Shown: piece after piece, positions 1-6,049 of the stretch | How positions within the stretch are numbered: position 1 is the first letter of the stretch | Layout: the number at the start of each line of letters is the position of its first letter | DNA from: CAZSMC01 sp964607755 | GTDB lineage: Bacteria; Zhuqueibacterota; Zhuqueibacteria; Residuimicrobiales; Krinioviventaceae | Direction: 5' to 3' | Assembly (NCBI GenBank): GCA_964607755.1 | Contig: CAZSMC010000033.1 | Span: forward strand, 1-43,283 | Length of the DNA: 43,283 bases | Made by a program: the position numbers and the translations under genes | Notes under the pieces: model-generated | What the model saw: only the letters and a program-made list of their open reading frames with translations | Database searches by the model: none | Told to the model about the DNA's origin: nothing

Positions 1-12
1 CAAGGATTTGGT

Positions 13-453
13 TTAAAGGTATTCAGGATAATTTATTGCAAGCCAGTTCTTAACATCCTTATACAGTTGATTTGCCGTTTGGATGAGATCTTTGACATCT
101 GTAGGAGAGATAAGACCTGCGGTGTCATAATCGCTTTTATTACGTTTCATTCTGCAGTGGTTCAAATACTTTTTGATTTTTAGATATGAGCTGCCCATAG
201 TAAAAGTCAGGCTTTCAATGGTTAAATAATGCTGACCGGGGACATTTGTGGGGACACGGTAACCTGTGCAATAGAGTGGAATGAGACAGCAGATTCTTGC
301 TGCGTTATAAGCTATAGAGAACTGCCAGTCGTGGCTTAATTTGGAGACTTGAGCAGATTCGAGATCGCGTTCAATCATTGCCAGCATATCATGAATTTCC
401 TTGCGACTGGTTTTATGCGGTTTGAGCTTTGCTTGCAATTCTTTGGAATTCAT
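13..453 (-). CDS. HEPN-domain protein, putative toxin of an MNT/HEPN pair
   Basis: All-alpha protein of about 146 aa resembling the HEPN family that pairs with minimal nucleotidyltransferases; HEPN toxins are typically RNases. The N-terminal half carries the HDWQFSIAYNAAR segment typical of this group. The C-terminal half has RMKRNKSDYD, which corresponds to the R-x(4-6)-H active-site region but has Asp where the catalytic His would be; the adjacent Tyr is present. The reading frame extends upstream to a GTG at 486, but the ATG at 453 gives the usual family N-terminus (MNSKEL...) and is preferred. The gene overlaps the end of the upstream nucleotidyltransferase gene by 41 nt, so the two are co-transcribed and probably translationally coupled. 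Whether it is toxic cannot be told from sequence. Confidence 0.8.
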   Translation of the reverse strand: MNSKELQAKLKPHKTSRKEIHDMLAMIERDLESAQVSKLSHDWQFSIAYNAARICCLIPLYCTGYRVPTNVPGQHYLTIESLTFTMGSSYLKIKKYLNHCRMKRNKSDYDTAGLISPTDVKDLIQTANQLYKDVKNWLAINYPEYL

Positions 454-1015
454 TCTGATGTCCGATAATAAATAGTTTTTTTTCACTCATTAGTGATGTG
501 AAAAAGTGGTTTTGATCCGATAGTTTGTTTTTGATGTCTTTGAGAGTAAAAACAGAATAATTGATTTGTCTTTTCAATTCATCTTCCGCATTTGAACATG
601 CCTCAGATATGTCAAAAGAGTTTACATTTCCGATTAGCATTAAATCTACATCGCTTTCTGCTGTATAGTTACCTTTGGCCATGGATCCATAAACGAACGC
701 AAAGTCAATATTATCTTTAAAGGGGGACAGATGCTGATCAAGCACATCCCGTAGTCCTACTGTTTTTAAAAATATATTTTTCAGGTCCTCGTATAATTGA
801 TGGTTTTTGTTTATTTTATAAAGATGTTGGTTTCCTGATATGTGTTTGGTTACAAGTTCTATTTCCAGCAAGTTTTTTAATTCCAGGTTTGTATAGCTTG
901 GCGTCACATGGATAATATGTGCCAATTTCCGCACATAATATTCTTTATCGGGATTTAGTAATAATTCTTTTAAAACAGCTATTCGGACATTTGAAGAAAA
1001 GAGGTTTTTCAGCAT
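413..1015 (-). CDS. Winged-helix + MNT nucleotidyltransferase, putative antitoxin
   Basis: 200-aa protein with two parts. Residues 1-75 form a winged helix-turn-helix of the kind fused to small nucleotidyltransferases (YVRKLAHIIHVTPSYTNLEL is the HTH). Residues about 95-190 are a minimal nucleotidyltransferase with the complete GS-x10-DxD signature: Gly110-Ser111, then Asp122 and Asp124. In characterised MNT/HEPN systems the MNT protein neutralises HEPN by AMPylating it; here the fused HTH suggests it also autoregulates the operon. The ATG at 1015 is chosen over a TTG at 1021. No clear Shine-Dalgarno is visible, but a good promoter lies 55-85 nt upstream. First gene of a two-gene operon with the HEPN gene. 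Confidence 0.85.
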   Translation of the reverse strand: MLKNLFSSNVRIAVLKELLLNPDKEYYVRKLAHIIHVTPSYTNLELKNLLEIELVTKHISGNQHLYKINKNHQLYEDLKNIFLKTVGLRDVLDQHLSPFKDNIDFAFVYGSMAKGNYTAESDVDLMLIGNVNSFDISEACSNAEDELKRQINYSVFTLKDIKNKLSDQNHFFTSLMSEKKLFIIGHQNEFQRIASKAQTA

Positions 1016-1070
1016 ATTCAATTCGTGCTATAAATGAATAATCGTGTACATATTATATACAATCATATAC

Positions 1071-1099
1071 AATATATAAACGGAAAAATAAAAAGTCAA
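1071..1099 (-). promoter_or_regulatory. Predicted sigma70 promoter of the MNT/HEPN operon
   Basis: On the minus strand, TTGACT (1099-1094), a 17-bp spacer and TATATT (1076-1071). Hexamers and spacing are identical to those of the tRNA-His promoter at 26.37 kb. The AT-rich, partly palindromic TATACAATCATATACAAT stretch just downstream could be an operator for the HTH-containing antitoxin (inference). Confidence 0.55.
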
Positions 1100-1174
1100 T
1101 GTTTTTGCTTAAAATATGTTCAAGCTTTTTGGTTTTTTATTGTTATACCACCGGAATCGTGAGCGAAGGATTCA

Positions 1175-1216
1175 ATGATCAGTTATCAATGAGCAATTAT
1201 CAATAATCGATGATCA
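1175..1216. repeat. Three imperfect 14-bp tandem repeats
   Basis: Units ATGATCAGTTATCA (1175-1188), ATGAGCAATTATCA (1189-1202) and ATAATCGATGATCA (1203-1216). All end in ATCA and are AT-rich. They lie at the upstream edge of the gene-poor stretch behind the toxin-antitoxin operon. No function can be assigned. Confidence 0.7.
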
Positions 1217-1242
1217 ATATGAAAAAAATGGATTGGTGTATA

Positions 1243-1310
1243 GGGAATTGAGGTTCGGGATACGTGGTGTGGGGTATGGGGAATTGAGGTTCGGGGTGCG
1301 GGGTTTGGGG
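1243..1310. repeat. G-rich tract with a 17-bp direct repeat and five G4 runs
   Basis: GGGAATTGAGGTTCGGG occurs at 1243-1259 and again at 1279-1295. Within the tract, runs of four G lie at 1271-1274, 1278-1281, 1293-1296, 1300-1303 and 1307-1310, so the plus strand could fold as a G-quadruplex with loops of 3, 11, 3 and 3 nt. The open frames across it are Pro-rich low-complexity translations and not credible genes. Confidence 0.6.
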
Positions 1311-1427
1311 TGTGAGGTCTGTGGTTTGGGAGAATTGGATTGTGGTCCAAATCTGAAATGAAATGGATTTAAATCGTGTGTTACCCAAATCGAGTTTGTT
1401 GGGAGAGGCGTGTAGAAATTTCAATAA

Positions 1428-1463
1428 TTTCGGACAGTCATTTCACTACACTTTCGGACAGTC
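1428..1463. repeat. Paired 12-bp repeats resembling an IS21-type end
   Basis: TTTCGGACAGTC occurs at 1428-1439 and 1452-1463 with 24-bp phasing. Multiple CGGACAGT-like units spaced this way are typical of IS21-family termini. No istA or istB reading frame is visible nearby, so at most this is a leftover end; the family attribution is from memory of the motif. Confidence 0.35.
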
Positions 1464-1617
1464 TGTCGCCACCCAAAATGCTTATTTTATTTAACCCCAA
1501 TTTCTCCTCAGCAGACTCAAAAAAGGACAAAAATAAGCCCGAGGCCAGGAGCAACTTTTTGCCGGAGATTCCAGGATTAAACGCCGGGCCCACGAATATG
1601 TCCAAAAGCTTTTCCTA

Positions 1618-1888
1618 TCGAGCCAAGCCTCCGCCTTGGCTCGAATGATTCTTGAGACTCGTTGCTCACATTTGTTATAGCAATGCTCTGCATTGTGGTA
1701 TCGATATCCATTAACGCGTCAACGCCTGAGCTTTGAGCCGATGATGCAGCGCATCACCGCAGCATTACTGCTGCTTTTCTGTATGCGCATGCATCCCCAG
1801 CCAGAGGCTGGGTACGAGATGAAATTGGCCGGTTTTACATCATTGCGTAGAGGAAAAAGATGGCATCGCCACCCGGGTTCGGTGGCGA
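1618..1888. repeat. Array of short perfect hairpins
   Basis: At least five perfect inverted repeats follow one another: TCGAGCCAAG/CTTGGCTCGA (1618-1644, 7-nt loop), CAATGC-TCT-GCATTG (1681-1695), TGATGC-AGC-GCATCA (1742-1756), GCAGCA-TTAC-TGCTGC (1759-1774) and CCCAGCC-AGA-GGCTGGG (1796-1812). A sixth, TCGCCACC/GGTGGCGA (1866-1888, 7-nt loop), closes the array. Several have 3-nt loops. Stem sequences differ from hairpin to hairpin, so the conserved quantity is structure rather than sequence. Not coding in any convincing frame. Confidence 0.7.
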
Positions 1889-2077
1889 AATATCAAAGAA
1901 CAATCTGACCAGCGGTTTTCCGGCAGCTATTATCTGCGCACCTCAAAAAAGCAGATGCGCGAAAAACAACTGTGGAATATATGTAAAGAGATTTACAATG
2001 CCTTAAAGCTGGCATATCAATCTTACAAGACAAAAAGAATAAAAAAAGATAAAATCCATAGTGACCACACTATTTAA
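1889..2077 (+). pseudogene. Decayed C-terminal remnant of a transposase (IS1634-like?)
   Basis: An open stretch ending at the TAA at 2075-2077 encodes a segment with SGSYYLRTSKKQMREKQLWN (from about 1919). This resembles the G-x-Y-x-LRT...E..LW motif near the C-terminus of IS1634/IS4-type DDE transposases. There is no usable start, no upstream DDE core, and the tail after LKLAYQSYKTK is short and Lys-rich, so it is a relic. The identification rests on this one motif and is tentative. Confidence 0.35.
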
Positions 2078-2538
2078 AAGCATTCATAAATGCCTGTTAT
2101 TATTACGCCCAAAAATTATTGAGGTGAACTTGTTAAAATAAGAGCTTTGTGTTCAGCGGAATACTTTTTTCGGCTCATAGTAAGGTCTCCTAATTCTACT
2201 GTTCGTTTCCACATTAATTTAAGTCCCATTTTTTCCAATTCCAAATAAAGCATGACAGTCAAGTTTAATCCTGTGATCAGTCATGAAAAATCAGTCAAAT
2301 GTAGAGACGGTTATCAATTTTGAAAACGTTGCACAGTGTAAATTTGATCTATGAAAATTGACTTGCTTTGGGTTGTGTATATCTTTATATTTATCTGTTT
2401 TAGTGCAACAACCTGCAATGGACAAACGGATTTTCAACCAGTTAAACAACCGGTTTTTTACGCAGATTATTTGTATTCTATTTAATTAATTTATATATTG
2501 CATTTTAAAAGGTTAGCGAACAAAAAAGGACATATTTT
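2078..2538. other. Upstream region of the riboflavin operon
   Basis: AT-rich intergenic DNA. It was searched by eye for an FMN riboswitch (the GGGGCAGGGTGA-type core and its partners) and none is present. It contains one small open frame (2351-2485, listed separately) and no clear terminator. The AT-rich TTAATTAATTTATATATTGC segment about 45 nt before ribD may hold the promoter, but no convincing -35 is visible. Confidence 0.5.
2351..2485 (+). CDS. Possible small secreted or membrane peptide (44 aa)
   Basis: ATG at 2351 opens a 44-codon frame with a hydrophobic N-terminus (WVVYIFIFICF at residues 7-17) followed by SATTCNGQ and a polar tail. It looks like a signal peptide or weak lipobox with a very short mature part. 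There is no Shine-Dalgarno sequence. It could equally be chance or the decayed start of a longer gene. Confidence 0.2.
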   Translation: MKIDLLWVVYIFIFICFSATTCNGQTDFQPVKQPVFYADYLYSI

Positions 2539-3672
2539 TTGTCTACCGAAATTACCAAAAGCGTTTCCGAAGCGGATAAACATTTCATGAAACGCGCGCT
2601 AACGCTCGCAGAGCGGGGGCGAGGTTATGTGAGTCCGAATCCCATGGTCGGAGCGGTAGTTGTCAATGATGGCGAGGTTGTCGGGGAAGGTTATCACAAA
2701 AAATATGGTCAAGAACACGCAGAGGTTAATGCACTGAATGCGGCAGGTGATAGAGCATTAGGTGCGACTCTTTATGTAACACTTGAACCATGCGTTCATC
2801 AAGGCAAGACCGAACCTTGTGTTGAATATATTTTTAAAGCCGGGATTTCACGCGTTGTCACCGGGATGATTGATCCGAATCCTTTGGTGAATGGCAAAGG
2901 TATTGAGTTTCTGCGTTCCAAAGGTATTACTGTTCAGGAAAACGTTTTTGCTGAAAAATGCCACGAATTGAATGCAGGTTATATCAAATATATTACAACT
3001 GGCAAACCTTTGATCACTTTAAAAATTGCCCAAACGCTGGACGGCCGTATCGCCACAAATACCGGACATTCCAAATGGATTACCACCGAAGAGACCAGAA
3101 ATTACAGTCATAAACTTCGCGCCAAACACGATGCTATTATGGTGGGTATTCGCACTGTCATTAACGACGATCCATATTTGACAGCGCGGCAAACGCGCCT
3201 TCCTTCTCCCAAACGAGTGATTTTAGATAGCAAGCTTCGCGTTCCATTAGACGCCAATGTGCTTTCTAATGGACACGCCAACAGAACGATTATTGTCACA
3301 TCCAATCAAGCGTCCAAAGAAAAAGTCAGACGCATCGTTGAGCGCGGGGGCACTGTTCTGGTCCTGGATGCAGATGAAAACGGCTGGATTCCGCAAGAAT
3401 CACTTTGGACCAATTTGGCCGAGCTGGGCATCACGTCTGTTTATGTCGAAGGTGGCAGCGCGGTTCAAACCCAGTGCCTGAAAAGCGCCAATCTGGATCA
3501 AATTATTATATTTTTTGCTCCTAAAATTCTTGGTAGCGGGTTGAATTCTGTCGGTGATCTGGGAATTCGAAACATGAATCAGGCGTTAGAACTGTCTGAT
3601 TTGAAAATAAAGCGTCTGGGAGCTGATTTTATGGTGACGGCAAAATACAAACATGAGGAAAAAACGCAGTAG
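2539..3672 (+). CDS. ribD: Bifunctional diaminohydroxyphosphoribosylaminopyrimidine deaminase / uracil reductase
   Basis: Two-domain cytosolic enzyme of riboflavin synthesis (377 aa). Residues 15-145 are the cytidine-deaminase-like domain with HAEVNAL (zinc His and catalytic Glu) and TLEPCVHQGKTEPC (zinc cysteines). Residues 150-370 are the dihydrofolate-reductase-like domain with KIAQTLDGRIAT and VEGGS. It deaminates the GTP-derived pyrimidine and then reduces its ribose side chain. The start is TTG at 2539: AAAGGA lies 8 nt upstream, and the protein then begins with the family-typical ADKHFMKRAL. The next ATG (2587) would cut into the domain. First gene of ribD-ribE-ribBA-ribH; its TAG is immediately followed by the ribE ATG. 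Confidence 0.96.
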   Translation: MSTEITKSVSEADKHFMKRALTLAERGRGYVSPNPMVGAVVVNDGEVVGEGYHKKYGQEHAEVNALNAAGDRALGATLYVTLEPCVHQGKTEPCVEYIFKAGISRVVTGMIDPNPLVNGKGIEFLRSKGITVQENVFAEKCHELNAGYIKYITTGKPLITLKIAQTLDGRIATNTGHSKWITTEETRNYSHKLRAKHDAIMVGIRTVINDDPYLTARQTRLPSPKRVILDSKLRVPLDANVLSNGHANRTIIVTSNQASKEKVRRIVERGGTVLVLDADENGWIPQESLWTNLAELGITSVYVEGGSAVQTQCLKSANLDQIIIFFAPKILGSGLNSVGDLGIRNMNQALELSDLKIKRLGADFMVTAKYKHEEKTQ

Positions 3673-4311
3673 ATGTTTACCGGTCTTGTTGAAGAAGTTG
3701 GCACAATCGAATCTATCGACACGAGGGGAGAGGCGCGTCAACTCGTCATATCGGCTTTAACTATCATGGAACAAATGAGAACAGGTGACAGCATTTCAAT
3801 AGATGGCGTTTGCCTGACAGTTACCGCTATTGCAAATTCATCGTTCCATGTAGAGGCGGTAAGTGAGACTTTATCCAGGTCAACTCTGGGAGATAAAAAG
3901 CCCGGTGAGCATGTCAACCTTGAGCGCGCCATGCAGGCAAGTAGCCGGTTTGGCGGCCATTTTGTCCAGGGTCATGTTGACGGTGTTGGCAATGTTGTTG
4001 CAGTGAACCGCCTGCAGACCGGCGTGGAGTTGTCCATACGCTTACCGGAACATCTTTTAACTTATATCGTTGAAAAAGGTTCAATTGCAATAAACGGACT
4101 GAGCCTGACCGTAGCCGAACTCGAGAATGATGTCTTAAAAGTCGCTATTATTCCTCATACTTTGAAAATAACAACAATTGGCCAGCTTAAAGCCAGAGAC
4201 AGAGTTAATGTTGAAGTGGACATTCTTGCTAAATACGTTCAAAGATTACTTCACCCTTTTCAATTTAACCAGAGATTAACGCTGGGCAAATTAAAAGATA
4301 TGGGATATTAG
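3673..4311 (+). CDS. ribE: Riboflavin synthase, alpha chain
   Basis: 212 aa with the two tandem lumazine-binding barrels of the family. The first starts MFTGLVEEVG and contains GDSISIDGVCLTV. The second contains GGHFVQGHVDGVG and the parallel GSIAINGLSLTV. It performs the last step, dismutation of two 6,7-dimethyl-8-ribityllumazine molecules to riboflavin. It abuts ribD with no spacer and precedes ribBA by 7 nt, so it is translated as part of one operon. It is also called ribC in some nomenclatures. Length and motifs are ordinary. Confidence 0.96.
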   Translation: MFTGLVEEVGTIESIDTRGEARQLVISALTIMEQMRTGDSISIDGVCLTVTAIANSSFHVEAVSETLSRSTLGDKKPGEHVNLERAMQASSRFGGHFVQGHVDGVGNVVAVNRLQTGVELSIRLPEHLLTYIVEKGSIAINGLSLTVAELENDVLKVAIIPHTLKITTIGQLKARDRVNVEVDILAKYVQRLLHPFQFNQRLTLGKLKDMGY

Positions 4312-4318
4312 ATAAATT

Positions 4319-5566
4319 ATGAAAAGTTGTTTTAATACAGTTGATGAAGCTGTTCAGGAATTACAGAAAGGACATATTATCATTGTCGTGGACGATGAAG
4401 ACCGCGAAAATGAAGGTGATTTTATCATGCTCGCGGAAATGGCCACACCGGAAAAAATTAATTTCATCGCTCAGCAGGGCAGAGGTTTGATTTGTGTGGC
4501 CATGCCGAATGAACGGTTGAATGAGCTCGAACTCTACCAAATGGTTCAGCAAAACACAGCTTCTATGGGAACAAAGTTCACCGTCTCCGTTGATGCCAGA
4601 CACGGTATTTCAACCGGCATCTCTGCGTTTGATCGAGCCAAAACAATTAACGATCTTGCAAATCCTGATTCCCGGCCGGAAGATTTTGCCAAGCCCGGAC
4701 ACATTTTTCCGATAGCTGCAGAAAAGGGCGGTGTTTTGAAACGCGCTGGTCATACCGAAGCAGTTGTTGATCTGGCTCGGCTTGCCGGCGCTCAACCTGC
4801 TGGTGTTCTTTGCGAAATTTTAAAAGATGACGGTTCAATGGCACGCGTTCCCGACCTTATAGGGATGGCTGAAAAGTACGGTCTTCGCATTATCACTGTC
4901 CGCGATCTAATAGAATACCGGCACAGAAATGAAAAACTGGTCCACAATGTCGCTTCTGCAGATTTGCCGACAAAATACGGTCATTTCACTCTGCATATTT
5001 TCACAAATGAAATTGACGGCAAGGAACATCTCGCCATTGTCAAAGGCAATATTCGCACTTCCGAGCCAGTATTGACCAGAGTGCATTCAGAATGCATTAC
5101 AGGTGACTTGTTCGGCTCGCTGCGCTGCGACTGCGGCGAGCAACTGGCTCACTCGCTACAGGCTATTGAACGTGAAGGACAGGGCGTTGTTTTGTACATG
5201 CGGCAAGAGGGAAGAGGCATTGGATTATCAAACAAAATTCGAGCGTACCATCTCCAGGATCACGGAAAAGATACTGTCGAAGCCAACGAAGAATTGGGTT
5301 TTGCCGCCGATTTGAGAGACTATGGACTTGGTGCGCAAATGTTAAGCGATCTCGGTGTGCAGAAATTAAGACTGCTTACCAATAATCCTAAAAAAATTGT
5401 CGGACTGAAAGGATATGGTTTGGAAGTTGTCGCGCGCCAGCCAATAGAAATCGCGCCTAATGCAATAAATGAACAATATCTCATGACAAAAAGAGACAAA
5501 ATGGGACATTTGATTTTACAAGATGTCACCAGTGCCTGTATGATGAGAAATAAAAAAGGACGATAA
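4319..5566 (+). CDS. ribBA: Bifunctional 3,4-dihydroxy-2-butanone-4-phosphate synthase / GTP cyclohydrolase II
   Basis: 415-aa fusion feeding both branches of riboflavin synthesis. Residues 1-205 are the DHBP synthase domain, with the acidic DDEDRENEGDF metal site and RAGHTEAVVDLARLAG. Residues 206-400 are the GTP cyclohydrolase II domain with RVHSECITGDLFGSLRCDCG (the three zinc cysteines) and RQEGRGIGL. All key residues of both halves are present, so both activities are expected. The start ATG lies 7 nt after the ribE stop; the ribH ATG follows 2 nt after the stop. Confidence 0.97.
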   Translation: MKSCFNTVDEAVQELQKGHIIIVVDDEDRENEGDFIMLAEMATPEKINFIAQQGRGLICVAMPNERLNELELYQMVQQNTASMGTKFTVSVDARHGISTGISAFDRAKTINDLANPDSRPEDFAKPGHIFPIAAEKGGVLKRAGHTEAVVDLARLAGAQPAGVLCEILKDDGSMARVPDLIGMAEKYGLRIITVRDLIEYRHRNEKLVHNVASADLPTKYGHFTLHIFTNEIDGKEHLAIVKGNIRTSEPVLTRVHSECITGDLFGSLRCDCGEQLAHSLQAIEREGQGVVLYMRQEGRGIGLSNKIRAYHLQDHGKDTVEANEELGFAADLRDYGLGAQMLSDLGVQKLRLLTNNPKKIVGLKGYGLEVVARQPIEIAPNAINEQYLMTKRDKMGHLILQDVTSACMMRNKKGR

Positions 5567-5568
5567 CC

Positions 5569-6033
5569 ATGGCTACTGTTTACGAAGGAAAATTTAGCGC
5601 CAGGGGAAAAAAGTTCGGCATTGTCGTAAGCCGGTTTAACGAATTGATTTGCCGGAAACTGTTGGATGGCGCGTTGGACTGCTTAACCCGGCACGATGCG
5701 GATAATGACAACATTGACATTGCCTGGGTGCCCGGTTCTTTTGAAATTCCAGTGACAGCTAAAAAAATGGCTGACAGTAAAAAGTACGACGCTATAATTT
5801 GTCTTGGCGCCGTGATTCGCGGAGGGACGCCGCATTTTGAGTACATCGCTGCCGAAGTTACCAAAGGCACGGCACAGATTGCCCTGAATACCGGAATACC
5901 AGTTTCCTATGGGATTATTACTCCCGATACGTTGGAACAAGCCATTGAACGCGCCGGTACCAAAGCCGGAAATAAAGGATGGGACGCAGCGCTAAGCGCT
6001 ATTGAAATGTCTGATTTGTTCACCAAAATTTGA
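5569..6033 (+). CDS. ribH: 6,7-dimethyl-8-ribityllumazine synthase
   Basis: 154-aa lumazine synthase, which condenses the pyrimidine product with 3,4-dihydroxybutanone phosphate and typically forms a 60-mer or pentamer. Family motifs are present: VSRFNELI near the N-terminus, WVPGSFEIP, CLGAVIRGGTPHFEY and PVSYGIITPDTLEQA. Length is standard. Last riboflavin gene of the operon; the following propeller gene begins 16 nt after the stop, so it may be part of the same transcript. Confidence 0.97.
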   Translation: MATVYEGKFSARGKKFGIVVSRFNELICRKLLDGALDCLTRHDADNDNIDIAWVPGSFEIPVTAKKMADSKKYDAIICLGAVIRGGTPHFEYIAAEVTKGTAQIALNTGIPVSYGIITPDTLEQAIERAGTKAGNKGWDAALSAIEMSDLFTKI

Positions 6034-6049
6034 GTGTGCAAAAATTCGA

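Noticed and set aside
1200..1424. Minus-strand open frame of 74 codons rich in Pro, Thr and His
   Set aside because: It is the translation of the G-rich repeat tract; composition is dictated by the repeats and there is no ribosome site.
1376..1908. Two plus-strand open frames of 90 and 71 codons
   Set aside because: They run across the hairpin array and repeat remnants, have no ribosome sites and show no protein-like pattern. The hairpins explain the lack of stops better.
2078..2538. FMN riboswitch expected upstream of ribD
   Set aside because: None of the conserved FMN-element segments (GGGGCAGGG-type core, CCCACGGT-like partners) could be found; regulation must be by other means.
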